From assembly GCF_003012705.1 (NCBI RefSeq), contig NZ_PXYL01000003.1, forward strand, positions 310,001-374,000: a stretch of DNA of 64,000 nt, read 5' to 3'. A model generated the notes under the pieces. The model was not told the origin of the DNA and searched no databases. It saw only the letters and a program-made list of their open reading frames with translations. Below are positions 17,586 through 27,079 of the stretch, in pieces. Source of the DNA: Pseudaminobacter soli (ex Li et al. 2025) (GTDB lineage Bacteria; Pseudomonadota; Alphaproteobacteria; Rhizobiales; Rhizobiaceae). The first letter of the stretch is position 1; every line of letters begins with the position of its first letter. A program made the position numbers and the translations under genes.

Positions 17586-18535
17586 CATTGCATACCAACC
17601 CGGCGGTCGCGGCGGTCGACTGGGGCACTTCGCATTTCAGGATCTGGCTGCTTGACGCTAACGGCACGGTGCTTGCCGAGCGGCGCAGCGCGGAGGGACT
17701 TTTGTCCGTGCCGCCGCAAGGATTTGCCGGCATTCTGGAAACGCATTTGGCAGAGTTGCAGGCGCCGCCATCGCTGCCGGTCGTCATCTGCGGCATGGCC
17801 GGCTCGCGCCAGGGCTGGGTCGAGGCACCTTATGCCTCAACGCCCGTCGCCTTGGATGCCGTGCAGGCCGGCGCGGTCGGGGTCGCGAGCACCGCGCGAA
17901 AAATCCGCATCGTGCCGGGCATCGCCCAGCACCAGCCGGACGCGCCCGACGTGATGCGCGGCGAGGAAACCCAGCTTGCCGGCATCGCAGCCCTTGCCTC
18001 AGGCAACCATCTCGTCTGCATGCCGGGCACGCATTCGAAATGGGTCGAGATGCGCGACGGCACGGTTACTGGCTTCTGCACCTGGCTCACCGGCGAGCTT
18101 TTCTCGCTGCTGTCGAGCCAGTCGATCCTGCGCCATTCGGTGATCGGCGCGGAACATGTGTCCCCCGACGCTGCACCGTTTCACAAGGCCTGCGCCGAGG
18201 CGCTGGCGCAGGGCGGCGACATTGGCGCGCAGCTTTTCCGCATCCGCGCCGCCGGCCTGCTCGCCGGACTTTCGCCGGATGACTCGGCAGCCACGCTGTC
18301 CGGCCTGCTGATCGGGGCCGAGATCGCCTCGGCCACGCGCCGCTTCGCAGCCGGGGACAAAATGCCGGTCACGCTCGTCGGCTCTGCCGCTCTGGCACCG
18401 CTCTATCGCGCGGCTTTGGAACTGGCTGGCCATGAGGTTCGCATCGCCGATGGTGATGCCGCCGTGCGCGCGGGCCTGTTCGCGGCAGCCCGACATCTCG
18501 ACATGGTCGAAAGCAAGGACAGGGCAACCGCATGA
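17582..18535 (+). CDS. dgoK: 2-dehydro-3-deoxygalactonokinase
   Basis: 317 residues (PF05035). Phosphorylates 2-dehydro-3-deoxygalactonate at C6. Starts at GTG 17582 in a GTGA overlap with the SDR stop; the N-terminus VAAVDWGTSHFRIWLLD has the ASKHA phosphate-binding loop. CMPGTHSKWVEM and GEETQLAGI are family motifs. The gene is coupled at both ends (ATGA overlap with dgoA). Confidence 0.92.
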   Translation: MTLHTNPAVAAVDWGTSHFRIWLLDANGTVLAERRSAEGLLSVPPQGFAGILETHLAELQAPPSLPVVICGMAGSRQGWVEAPYASTPVALDAVQAGAVGVASTARKIRIVPGIAQHQPDAPDVMRGEETQLAGIAALASGNHLVCMPGTHSKWVEMRDGTVTGFCTWLTGELFSLLSSQSILRHSVIGAEHVSPDAAPFHKACAEALAQGGDIGAQLFRIRAAGLLAGLSPDDSAATLSGLLIGAEIASATRRFAAGDKMPVTLVGSAALAPLYRAALELAGHEVRIADGDAAVRAGLFAAARHLDMVESKDRATA

Positions 18536-19164
18536 GCGCCATTCCCTTTCCAAAACTGCGGCGCGGCCTTGTCGCCATCCTACGCGGGCTCAAGCCCAAC
18601 GAGGCAGCGGGAATCGGCAGTGCGGTCTTCGAGGCCGGCATCGAGGCGATCGAGGTGCCGCTCAATTCGCCCGAGCCCTTTGCCTCTATCGAGACGCTGG
18701 CGCGTCTGTTGCCCGATGCGCTGGTGGGCGCCGGCACGGTGCTCACACCGCAGGATGTGGACCATCTGCACGACGCGGGCGGCCGCCTGCTGGTCAGCCC
18801 TAACATCGACGCCGAAGTGATGCAGCGCGCAAACCATCGCGGCATGGTCACCATGCCAGGCGTCTTCACGCCCACCGAGGCGCTGCTTGCGCTGCGGCTC
18901 GGCGCTTCGGCGCTGAAATTCTTTCCGGCGAGCGTGCTCGGGCCTTCCGGCATCGCCGCGATCCGCGCGGTGCTGCCGCTGGATGCGATCATCGGCGCGG
19001 TCGGCGGCGTTTCAGAGGCAAATTTTGCCGATTACAAAAGGGTCGGCGTGCGCACCTTCGGCCTCGGCTCCAGCCTGTTCAAGCCGGGCATGACCTCGGC
19101 TATGGTGCGCGAGCGCGCTGAGGCTGCGGTGCGCGCCTATGATGCGGTTTTCGGGGAGGAATGA
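18532..19164 (+). CDS. dgoA: 2-dehydro-3-deoxy-6-phosphogalactonate aldolase
   Basis: 210 residues, KDPG/KDPGal aldolase family. Splits 2-dehydro-3-deoxy-6-phosphogalactonate to pyruvate and glyceraldehyde 3-phosphate. RGLKPNEAAGIGSAVFEAG, the Glu in IEAIEVPLNSP, and the Schiff-base Lys in ALKFFPASVLGPSG are present. GAGTVLTPQDV is typical. Overlaps dgoK by four bases (ATGA). Usual length. Confidence 0.93.
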   Translation: MSAIPFPKLRRGLVAILRGLKPNEAAGIGSAVFEAGIEAIEVPLNSPEPFASIETLARLLPDALVGAGTVLTPQDVDHLHDAGGRLLVSPNIDAEVMQRANHRGMVTMPGVFTPTEALLALRLGASALKFFPASVLGPSGIAAIRAVLPLDAIIGAVGGVSEANFADYKRVGVRTFGLGSSLFKPGMTSAMVRERAEAAVRAYDAVFGEE

Positions 19165-20040
19165 ATGGAAGTGGGCGTTTCGATCCTGTCGGATCACATC
19201 TGCCATCTGGGCGAGGGGCCGACCTACGACCCCGGCACCGACACGTTGTTCTGGTTCGACATTCTGGGCCAAAAACTGCTTGAAAAGCGGATCGGTGGCG
19301 GCGAGACGATCGTTCGCGACCTGCCCGAAATCATGAGCGCGCTGGCGGTCGTCAATGAGGGCAACCAGCTCCTGTTCGGCGAAAGCGGCCTTAGCCTGCG
19401 CGACGTGAACACCGGCGCGATCACCCCCTATTTCGCCATCGAGGCCGACAATCCCGTCACCCGCTCCAACGATGCGCGCGTGCATCCCTGCGGCGCGTTC
19501 TGGATGGGCACCATGGGCAAGAAGGCCGAGCATGGTGCGGGCTCGATCTACTGGTTCTTCAAGGGCGAGCTTCGCAAGCTGGTCTCCGATATTTCGATCC
19601 CCAATTCGATCTGCTTTTCGCCGGACGGCACGGCCGCCTATTACACCGACACGATGGTGAACCATCTCTACCGCATCCCCTGCGATCCCGAGACCGGCTT
19701 GCCGACAGGCGAGCGGCAGCTGTTCTTCGACCATAGCGGCCAGCCAGGCGGGCTCGACGGCTCGGTGGTCGATGCCGACGGCACCTTGTGGAATGCGCGC
19801 TGGGGCGCGGCCTGCCTCGATGCCTATTCGCCCGATGGCCGCCGCATCCGCACCATTCCCTTGCCCACCAGTCAGCCGTCGTGCCCGGCCTTCATTGGCG
19901 CCAATGCCGATCGGCTGGCGATCACCAGCGCCTGGGAACATATGGACGAGGCGGCGCGCAAGGCCGACCCACAGGCGGGCATGACCCTGCTGCTCGACCT
20001 GCCGGTCAAGGGACGCTTCGAGCCGCGCGTGCTGATCTAG
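19165..20040 (+). CDS. SMP-30/gluconolactonase-family sugar lactonase
   Basis: 291 residues of the six-bladed SMP-30 beta-propeller family. Metal ligands are visible: Glu in HLGEGPTYD, Asn/Asp in SNDARVHPCG, Asn in IPNSICFSPDG and Asp in GGLDGSVVDADG. Expected to hydrolyse galactonolactone to galactonate between the SDR and dgoK steps. GGGGAGGA precedes the ATG, which abuts the dgoA stop. Confidence 0.88.
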   Translation: MEVGVSILSDHICHLGEGPTYDPGTDTLFWFDILGQKLLEKRIGGGETIVRDLPEIMSALAVVNEGNQLLFGESGLSLRDVNTGAITPYFAIEADNPVTRSNDARVHPCGAFWMGTMGKKAEHGAGSIYWFFKGELRKLVSDISIPNSICFSPDGTAAYYTDTMVNHLYRIPCDPETGLPTGERQLFFDHSGQPGGLDGSVVDADGTLWNARWGAACLDAYSPDGRRIRTIPLPTSQPSCPAFIGANADRLAITSAWEHMDEAARKADPQAGMTLLLDLPVKGRFEPRVLI

Positions 20041-20052
20041 GAAAAAACCGCC

Positions 20053-22026
20053 ATGACCACCGGCCAGAAACTCGGCGTTTGCTACTACCCCGAACACTGG
20101 CCGCCCGAGCGCTGGGCCACCGACGCGCGGATGATGCGTGAGGCCGGCATCGCCTACGTCCGCATCGGCGAATTCGCCTGGTCGCGGCTGGAGCCGGAGC
20201 CCGGCCGCTACGATTTCGACTGGCTGGAGAAGGCCATCGACACGCTGCATGGCGAGGGGCTGCAGGTGGTGCTGGGCACCCCCACCGCCACGCCGCCGAA
20301 ATGGCTGGTCGACCGGATGCCGGACATGCTGGCCGTCGATGCCGAGGGCCGCGTGCGAAAGTTCGGCTCGCGTCGGCATTATTGCTTCAGCCACCAGGGT
20401 TATAGGCGCGAATGCGCCCGCATCGTCACAGCCCTTGCCCAACGCTTCGGCGAGCACCCGGCCCTCGCCACCTGGCAGACCGACAATGAATATGGCTGCC
20501 ACGATACGGTCGAGAGCTATTCGGCGGCGGCACTTGCCGGTTTTTGCGATTGGCTTTCGCAAAAATACCAGTCGCCCGATGCGCTGAACCGCGCCTGGGG
20601 CACGGTGTTCTGGTCGATGGAATATCGCTCCTTCGACGAAGTCGAGTTGCCCAATCTCACCGTCACCGAGGCCGCGCCCGCCCATCGCCTCGATTTCCAG
20701 CGCTATTCGTCGGACCAGGTGGTCAGCTTCAACCGGCTGCAGACCGACATCATCCGCAAGCATTCGCCGGGCCGCACGATCCTGCACAATTTCATGGGCT
20801 CGTTCCTTGCCTTCGACCATTTTGCCGTCTCGGCCGATCTCGATGCGGCGTCGTGGGATTCCTATCCGCTTGGGTTCCTCGGACGCGACACGACCGACCC
20901 AGAGCGCAAGCAGCGCTACATGCGCGTCGGCGACCCCGACCTCCAGGCCTTCCATCATGACCTCTACCGCGCCTGCGGCCGCGGCCGCTGGTGGGTGATG
21001 GAGCAGCAGCCCGGCCCGGTGAACTGGGCGCCGCACAATCCCGCGCCCGCGCCCGGTGCGGTGCGGCTCTGGGCCTGGGAGGCATTCGCGGCGGGCGCGG
21101 AAGTGGTCAGCTATTTCCGCTGGCGGCAGGCGCCTTTCGGGCAGGAGCAGATGCACGAGGCGCTGCTCTTGCCCGACACGACGCCCAACGAGGCCTATCA
21201 CGTGGTCAGCGCCGTTTCGCGCGAGATCAAGGCCATGGGGGCGACGGTCGCCACGACCAAGGCGCCGGTGGCGATTGACTTCGACTATGAAAGCGCCTGG
21301 GCCTGGGCGATCCAGCCGCAGGGAAAATCCTTCGACTATCTGCGGCTGGTGCTTCTGTTCTATCGGGCGCTGCGCGCGCTCGGCATTTCGGTCGACATCG
21401 TGCCGCCGCAGTCCGATGCGGTACGGGGCTACGGACTGGTATTGCTCCCGGGACTGTTTTCGCTGTCCGATGATCTTGCCGAGGCGCTCGGCGCCGACGG
21501 GCAGGTGGTGCTGGCCGGCCCGCGTACAGGCTCGCGCACGCCCGATTTCCATATCCCCGACACGCTGCCGCCAGGCGCAGGCTTCCAGGCGCGCATGCAT
21601 CTAAAGGTGCGGCGCTCCGAGACGCTGGCGCCGCCTTTCGCCGTAGGCATCGACGAGCCGGCCAATGTCTGTGCCTTCGAAACCTGGCGCGAGTTTTTGT
21701 CATTCGGCGACGGCGTGCGCGTCATCGACAACACCCAGGACGGCGCGGCGGCCTTCTGCTGCGACGCCACGGAAAAGTTCCACTATCTTGCCGGCCAGCC
21801 TAACGCGGCCTATGCGGCGCGCGTGGTCGAGTATCTGTGCGGCAAGGCCGGCCTGGCCGTCCACCGCCTGCCGCGCGATATCCGCATCCGCGACAACGGC
21901 CCCACGCGCTACATCTTCAACTATGGGCCCGAGCCGATCGACATCAGGCAGTGGACCGACGGGCACGCGTTGCTGCTCGGCAACGAGATCCTGGAGCCCT
22001 GCGGCGTGGCGGCTTTTGTGCGCTAG
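20053..22026 (+). CDS. Glycoside hydrolase family 42 beta-galactosidase
   Basis: 657 residues, the usual GH42 size. The N-terminal TIM barrel begins GVCYYPEHWPPERW; acid/base Glu is in WQTDNEYGCHDT and the nucleophile Glu in WWVMEQQPGPVNW. A trimerisation-type domain and a small C-terminal beta domain follow. No signal peptide, so it acts on imported beta-galactosides such as lactose. Last gene of the catabolic operon, 12 bases after the lactonase stop. GH42 in place of GH2 LacZ is common in soil bacteria. Confidence 0.94.
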   Translation: MTTGQKLGVCYYPEHWPPERWATDARMMREAGIAYVRIGEFAWSRLEPEPGRYDFDWLEKAIDTLHGEGLQVVLGTPTATPPKWLVDRMPDMLAVDAEGRVRKFGSRRHYCFSHQGYRRECARIVTALAQRFGEHPALATWQTDNEYGCHDTVESYSAAALAGFCDWLSQKYQSPDALNRAWGTVFWSMEYRSFDEVELPNLTVTEAAPAHRLDFQRYSSDQVVSFNRLQTDIIRKHSPGRTILHNFMGSFLAFDHFAVSADLDAASWDSYPLGFLGRDTTDPERKQRYMRVGDPDLQAFHHDLYRACGRGRWWVMEQQPGPVNWAPHNPAPAPGAVRLWAWEAFAAGAEVVSYFRWRQAPFGQEQMHEALLLPDTTPNEAYHVVSAVSREIKAMGATVATTKAPVAIDFDYESAWAWAIQPQGKSFDYLRLVLLFYRALRALGISVDIVPPQSDAVRGYGLVLLPGLFSLSDDLAEALGADGQVVLAGPRTGSRTPDFHIPDTLPPGAGFQARMHLKVRRSETLAPPFAVGIDEPANVCAFETWREFLSFGDGVRVIDNTQDGAAAFCCDATEKFHYLAGQPNAAYAARVVEYLCGKAGLAVHRLPRDIRIRDNGPTRYIFNYGPEPIDIRQWTDGHALLLGNEILEPCGVAAFVR

Positions 22027-22165
22027 CAGAATGCGCCCGGCACGCTGCGGCCGATGTCGCTCGAACATCTGGCCGAGGTCGATTTCGCGCAAAGCCCGTT
22101 GCGGCGATGGTGCGATGCTGGTTCAGCCGGCAGAAGCCTTGGCCGGTCGAGGGGTAAGAAAAAAC

Positions 22166-23254
22166 ATGCCGGACCAGTCGCCAACGCTGCTTTTCGTCTA
22201 TGAGCCCGAGCGGGCTTGCTTCGACCGACTGGTTGCCCATGGCGTTCCGCCCACTCGCGCCGCCGAAGTCGCCTCCTATCTCGCCCAATCGACCGACATT
22301 GCGCCCGAATTCGACGCCATGGCGCAGGCTTGCGCCCGACGCGGCCTTCGCTTCGAGCCAGTGGCGCTCGACGATGCGCCGCAGGCGCTTGCTGGCCGCG
22401 ACCCCGAGCGGACGCTGGTCTGGACGATCAGCGACGGCATCGCCTATTTCCGCGGCAGCGCGGGGCCCGCGCTGGCGCGGCTCAACGACCTGCCGACGCT
22501 CGGCACCGACGATTCCCTCTTTGCGCTCTGCCAGGACAAGTTCCGTTCCGGTGCGGTGCTGCGCGCACTCGGATTGCCGGTGCCCGAAGCGGGCCAGGCG
22601 CGCAATGGTGCCTGGCTGGTTGAGCCGCAGGCTTCGCCGACCGGCTATTTCGTCAAGCCGAACCGGCTCGGCGCCAAGATCGGCATTTTTTCGGATTCGC
22701 GGTGCCATTCGCTGGAGCACGCGCTGGACCTTAGCCGGCGCGTCTTTGCCGCCTATCGCGACGATGTCGTGGTGCAGCCCTATGTGGCCGGGCGCAATGT
22801 GCGGGTGAGTTTTCTTGGGCTCGAGCCAGAGACGGGGATCGAGGCGCTCGGCATCTTCTTCGTCGACTCCGGCGGTGACTTCCAAACGATGGAGGACAGC
22901 CTGGCGCTCTATGGCGACACCGGTGCCGAGGCGAAGGCGACGGGCACTTATGCCGAGCCGGAACTGGTGCCGGTGGCCGCGAGCCAGCCGCGTGCCGCCG
23001 AACGCATCAGCGCCATCGCGGGCCGGCTCATGCAGGCGCTCGGCCTGCGCGACGTGTTTTCGATGGATTTCCGGGTGGAGGCGGACGACACCGTCCACCT
23101 CATCGAGTTCGAGGTCTGCCCCGGCCTGCCATGCTTCGATTTCCGCGCCTATTGCAAGGCGCAATGGGGACTTGGGCTGGCCGAGGCGATCGCCGAAACG
23201 GCGTCGAACAGGTTGAACGGTCAGCTCTCGCGGGCGAGGCAGATAGCGGTCTGA
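22166..23254 (+). CDS. ATP-grasp protein resembling D-alanine-D-alanine ligase, substrate unknown
   Basis: 362 residues. The C-terminal two thirds has the ATP-grasp layout of D-Ala-D-Ala ligases: [18 protein letters not shown], the ATP-lysine region [36 protein letters not shown], and a terminal [10 protein letters not shown]...EFEVCPGLP. The usual metal-binding E-x-N-x-x-P-G appears as E-x-E-x-C-P-G, so Asn is replaced by Glu. The N-terminal domain (1-110) is not that of Ddl. It is 139 bp after the GH42 gene and ends inside the convergent rlpA (34-bp overlap). Amino-acid or peptide ligation is plausible; the substrate cannot be read from sequence. Confidence 0.7.
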   Translation: MPDQSPTLLFVYEPERACFDRLVAHGVPPTRAAEVASYLAQSTDIAPEFDAMAQACARRGLRFEPVALDDAPQALAGRDPERTLVWTISDGIAYFRGSAGPALARLNDLPTLGTDDSLFALCQDKFRSGAVLRALGLPVPEAGQARNGAWLVEPQASPTGYFVKPNRLGAKIGIFSDSRCHSLEHALDLSRRVFAAYRDDVVVQPYVAGRNVRVSFLGLEPETGIEALGIFFVDSGGDFQTMEDSLALYGDTGAEAKATGTYAEPELVPVAASQPRAAERISAIAGRLMQALGLRDVFSMDFRVEADDTVHLIEFEVCPGLPCFDFRAYCKAQWGLGLAEAIAETASNRLNGQLSRARQIAV

Positions 23255-23580
23255 CCCGAGCTGATGAAGCCGAGCTTCTGGGCTGCGCCCTTTGAAAGGT
23301 CGAGCACACGGCCTTTTACGAAAGGTCCGCGGTCATTGATGCGCACGACCACGCTGCGGCCGTTGCTCTGATTGGTGACGCGCACCTTGCTGCCGAGTGG
23401 CAGGGTGCGGTGGGCTGCGGTCATGGCCGATGGGTTCATGCGCTCGCCTGACGCCGTCTTGGAGGTGAGGGCGTACCAGGAGGCGCGGCCGCATTGGGCC
23501 GAGGCGGTTCCGGTGGAGGCGGCAATCATCAGGCCGGCCGTCACCGTGACCGCGGTGAACGCAGTCTGAAACTTCTTCAT
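23221..23580 (-). CDS. rlpA: RlpA-like double-psi beta-barrel protein
   Basis: 119 residues with a Sec signal peptide ([18 protein letters not shown]..., AxA site at TASAQ). The mature part is essentially one RlpA barrel: [30 protein letters not shown], and the catalytic-type Asp in [22 protein letters not shown]. RlpA proteins are septal lytic transglycosylases acting on denuded glycan strands. There is no SPOR domain. No lipobox Cys at the cleavage site, so it should be soluble and periplasmic. Its 3' end overlaps the convergent ATP-grasp gene. Confidence 0.9.
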   Translation of the reverse strand: MKKFQTAFTAVTVTAGLMIAASTGTASAQCGRASWYALTSKTASGERMNPSAMTAAHRTLPLGSKVRVTNQSNGRSVVVRINDRGPFVKGRVLDLSKGAAQKLGFISSGQTAICLARES

Positions 23581-24074
23581 ATTTCGGTTAGGCTCCGTTA
23601 ATCGGTGCCGAAGCGGGTACGGGCGAAATGCGGCGGCAAATGCGGCGAACTACTGTCGGTTCCGTGGCCGGGAGACAACTTTGGAGTCACTTGGAAACAG
23701 TTTGTCAGGCGGCTGCGCGGATTCGTATCACGGCAGAACTTACGTAATTAACCTGACTTTAACCTATTAGATCATTCAGCTATGCTTGGCCGGTGACCTT
23801 GTACTGGGCTAAGCCGTCGGTCGTAGGTTGGCCCGTCCACGGTCCACGCCCACGACCGAACGACGGAGGCAAGGCGCCGTCGGTACCTCCTCCAGCCGTG
23901 CCCCGCGCCACATCAGGCGCGTTGGAAGACCCGGTAACATTTTGATTCCATGCGTAATTATTCCCGAAAATCGTCCTCGATTTCGGGTTCATGCGCCGAT
24001 TGTGGGTAGGGTGGCGGCGTCGCGCGCCGCGTGTCTATCGCCGAGCCAGTTCAAAAGGCGCCCAAAATGGCGCC
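23581..24074. other. Intergenic region between rlpA and the MFS gene
   Basis: No convincing gene. The stretch 23700-23800 is AT-rich and may hold the rlpA promoter (minus strand). A 70-codon minus-strand frame (23780-23992) rich in Gly/Thr/Asn has no ribosome binding site and is not called. Confidence 0.4.
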
Positions 24075-25319
24075 TCAGGACAAGGCGTCGGCCTCGCGCT
24101 TCGTGGCCTGCCGCGCCACCGCCCAGCCGAGCAGCGCCGCCAACAGGAGCACGAAAGAGGCGATCAGGAACGCCGCGCCCGGATAGGGCAGCCACGAGTT
24201 TTCCCGCAAGGTGAAGGCATAGACCGCGCCGAAGAACAGCGGCGAGACCACGCCGGCAATGCTCGCCACGCTCATATTCGCGCCCTGCAGTTGGCCCTGC
24301 TCGGATTCGGAGACGCGCTGGGTCATCAGCGATTGCAGGGTCGGCATGGCTAGGCCCCAGAGCGCGTTGGGGAACATTGCGAGCGTGAACAGCAGGCCCG
24401 TCGGCGCCAGCCCCATCCAGGCGATGCCGATGGCGCCGCCGAACAGGCCGAACACCATTGTCGTGCGATCGCCGAAACGCTTCACCATCGGCCCGACCAG
24501 CACGCCCTGAACCGTCATGTCGAGCACGCCCACCATCGCCAGCAGCACGCCCACTTCCCAGGCATGCCAGTTGAAGCGGTAGGCGGCATAGAGCACGAAG
24601 ACCGCCGAGAACACGTGATGGGCGAAGTGCAGCAGGAAAGTTACCAGCGCAAGGCCCGTGAGTTCACTGTGCGAGCGCAGCAGCAGCATCGCGCCGAACG
24701 GGTTGGCGCGCTTCCATGAGAACGTCATGCGCTTTTCCGGCGCAAGCGACTCCGGCAGGATCAAAAGCCCGTAGAGGAAGGCCAGCCCGCTCATCGCCGC
24801 CGCAACCCAGAACGGCGCGCGCGGCGAAATCTCGCCCAGCACGCCGCCCAGAAGCGGCCCGGCCACGAAGCCGGCGCTGAAGGCCGCGCCGATGAGCCCG
24901 TAGCCGCGCGCGCGGTTTTCGGGCGCGGTGATGTCGGCCATATAGGCAAAGACCGTGGTGAAGCTGGACGAGGTGATGCCGGCGATGATGCGGCCGAGCG
25001 CCAGCCACCACAGGTTCGGCGCCACGGCCATCAGCACATAGTCTGCCGCCAGGCCCACCGTCGAAAGCAGGATCACCGGACGGCGGCCATATCGGTCGGA
25101 CAGCGAACCGATGATCGGCGAGGCGACGAACTGCATGCCCGCCCACAGCGCCACAAACACGCCGTTGATCCAGCCGGCCTGGGCATTCGAGCCCGCGAAT
25201 TCCTCGATGAGCGACGGCAGCACCGGAATGATGATGCCCATCGCCACGACGTCGAGCACCGCGGTCACGAGGATGAAGGCAATGGCCGCCTTGCGGCGGG
25301 AGCCGGATATGCTGGACAT
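24075..25319 (-). CDS. Major facilitator superfamily drug exporter, TetA-like
   Basis: 414 residues, 12 hydrophobic segments. The start resembles TetA-class efflux pumps (FILVTAVLDVVAMGIIIPVLP), motif A between helices 2 and 3 is GSLSDRYGRRPVILLS, and the antiporter motif C area reads GAAFSAGFVAGPLLGG. Substrate is unknown; tetracycline resistance should not be assumed from family membership. No regulator gene adjoins it; a 255-bp gap separates it from the divergent aldehyde dehydrogenase gene. Confidence 0.88.
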   Translation of the reverse strand: MSSISGSRRKAAIAFILVTAVLDVVAMGIIIPVLPSLIEEFAGSNAQAGWINGVFVALWAGMQFVASPIIGSLSDRYGRRPVILLSTVGLAADYVLMAVAPNLWWLALGRIIAGITSSSFTTVFAYMADITAPENRARGYGLIGAAFSAGFVAGPLLGGVLGEISPRAPFWVAAAMSGLAFLYGLLILPESLAPEKRMTFSWKRANPFGAMLLLRSHSELTGLALVTFLLHFAHHVFSAVFVLYAAYRFNWHAWEVGVLLAMVGVLDMTVQGVLVGPMVKRFGDRTTMVFGLFGGAIGIAWMGLAPTGLLFTLAMFPNALWGLAMPTLQSLMTQRVSESEQGQLQGANMSVASIAGVVSPLFFGAVYAFTLRENSWLPYPGAAFLIASFVLLLAALLGWAVARQATKREADALS

Positions 25320-25574
25320 GGCGGTTGCTCGCTTCGAAAGGGAGCGGACTTATACAGGCAGTTTGTGACAGTGCAATCCCAAGACGAAAAGTATCCTGAC
25401 AATCACCCGGCAGGATTGCTTGCGGCTGGTCCAGTCATTTTCCCGCCGCACCCGGTTTGAACGGCTACGTCTTCATTGCTACTTATCGGGCAACCAATCT
25501 TGTCGTAATCATCGCGGAAAGACGGGCGGCAAAGCGCTACGTCTGACAAGACTGCCGTTGCAAAGGAGAGCTTC

Positions 25575-27020
25575 ATGCTGCGCAAGACCGATTTCTTCAT
25601 CGACGGACGCTGGACCGCGCCGATCACGCCCAAGGAGCTGGAGGTCATCAATCCGGCCGACGAGCAGCCCTTCGCTGTCATCTCGCTGGGCTCGGCCGCC
25701 GATGTCGACAAGGCCGTGGCTGCCGCCCGCAAGGCCTTCGAAAGCTGGAGCCGCACCAGCCGCGAGGAGCGCGTCGAATATCTCGAAAAGCTGCTCGCCG
25801 CCTACAAGCGCCGCCTGCCCGACATGTCGCAGGCGATCTCGAGCGAAATGGGCGCGCCGATCAAGCTCGCCACCGAATCCCAGGCCTCCGTCGGCGCCTA
25901 TCACATCAAGAACTTCATCCACGCGCTGAAGAATTTCGAGTTCGAGCACCAGCTCAGCGAAATCGCCCCCAACGACCGCATCGTGCATGAGCCGATCGGC
26001 GTCTGCGGCCTGATCACGCCATGGAACTGGCCGATGAACCAGGTGACGCTGAAAGTGGTGCCGGCGATCGCCGCTGGCTGCACGGTGGTGCTGAAGCCGT
26101 CCGAGATCGCGCCGATGTCGTCCATCGTCTTTGCCGAGATCATGGAAGAGGCTGGCTTCCCGGCCGGCGTGTTCAACATGGTCAATGGCGACGGCCCGAC
26201 CGTGGGTGAGGCGATGTCGCGCCACCCCGGCATCGACATGATGTCGTTCACCGGCTCGACCCGCGCCGGCATCGCCGTTACCCGCGCCGCGGCCGAAACG
26301 GTCAAGCGCGTGACGCTGGAGCTGGGCGGCAAGTCGCCCAACATCGTCTTTGCCGATACCGACGTTTCGGCGGCCGTGAAGCGCGGCGTGGCGCACTGCT
26401 TCGAAAACACCGGCCAGTCCTGCAATGCGCCCACGCGCATGCTGGTCGAGCGGTCGATCTACGACCAGGCCGTCGAGGTCGCCCGCGAAGCCGCCGAGCA
26501 GACGGCGGTCGGCAACCCGGCCGAGGATGGCGACCATATCGGCCCGGTGATCTCGGCCGCCCAGTTCGACAAGATCCAGGGCCTGATCGAGGTCGGCATC
26601 AAGGAAGGCGCCCGCCTCGTCGCCGGCGGCACCGGCCGTCCGGAAGGGTTCAACCGCGGCTACTTCGTGCGCCCGACGATCTTCGCCGACGTCTCCAACG
26701 ACATGCGCATCGCGCAGGAGGAAGTGTTCGGGCCCGTGCTGGCCATGATCCCCTTCGATAGCGAGGAAGAAGCGATCGCGATTGCCAACGACACGCCCTA
26801 CGGCCTGTCGGGCTACATCCAGACCGATAGCCAGGAACGCGCCCACCGCGTGGCGCGCCGCCTGCGCTCGGGCATGGTGCAGCTCAACGGCGCCTCGCGC
26901 GGCCCGGGAAGCCCGTTTGGCGGCTACAAGCAGTCCGGCCTCGGCCGCGAAGGCGGCAAGTGGGGCCTCGAAGACTTTTTGGAGGTCAAGGCCATCGCCG
27001 GCTGGAACACCGGAGCATAA
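25575..27020 (+). CDS. NAD(P)-dependent aldehyde dehydrogenase
   Basis: 481 residues. Catalytic Cys in ENTGQSCNAPTRM, general-base Glu in VTLELGGKSPNIV, oxyanion Asn in TPWNWPMNQ, and the cofactor loop FTGSTRAG. AAGGAGAG precedes the ATG. A terminator directly follows, so it is a single-gene unit. Aldehyde substrate is unknown; the sequence is of the broad-specificity ALDH class. Confidence 0.93.
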   Translation: MLRKTDFFIDGRWTAPITPKELEVINPADEQPFAVISLGSAADVDKAVAAARKAFESWSRTSREERVEYLEKLLAAYKRRLPDMSQAISSEMGAPIKLATESQASVGAYHIKNFIHALKNFEFEHQLSEIAPNDRIVHEPIGVCGLITPWNWPMNQVTLKVVPAIAAGCTVVLKPSEIAPMSSIVFAEIMEEAGFPAGVFNMVNGDGPTVGEAMSRHPGIDMMSFTGSTRAGIAVTRAAAETVKRVTLELGGKSPNIVFADTDVSAAVKRGVAHCFENTGQSCNAPTRMLVERSIYDQAVEVAREAAEQTAVGNPAEDGDHIGPVISAAQFDKIQGLIEVGIKEGARLVAGGTGRPEGFNRGYFVRPTIFADVSNDMRIAQEEVFGPVLAMIPFDSEEEAIAIANDTPYGLSGYIQTDSQERAHRVARRLRSGMVQLNGASRGPGSPFGGYKQSGLGREGGKWGLEDFLEVKAIAGWNTGA

Positions 27021-27043
27021 GCTTCGGCTGACACGCAAAAAGA

Positions 27044-27072
27044 AAAATGCCCCGCTTGCCGGGGCATTTTTT
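27044..27072. terminator. Rho-independent terminator, probably bidirectional
   Basis: 11-bp stem (AAAATGCCCCG / CGGGGCATTTT) with a 5-base loop, A-run on the left and T-run on the right. It lies between the convergent aldehyde dehydrogenase and MBL genes and can stop both. Confidence 0.9.
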
Positions 27073-27079
27073 GTTTGAG

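Noticed and set aside
19012-21600. 862-codon minus-strand open frame opposite the lactonase and GH42 genes
   Set aside because: Shadow frame rich in Arg/His/Gly; the plus-strand genes have catalytic motifs and tight operon spacing.
22027-22165. Possible extension of the GH42 protein past its TAG (in-frame codons continue)
   Set aside because: GH42 already has family length and a normal C-terminal domain; the downstream text shows no domain and no sign of readthrough.
23780-23992. 70-codon minus-strand frame upstream of rlpA
   Set aside because: No ribosome binding site, low-complexity composition, no recognisable similarity.
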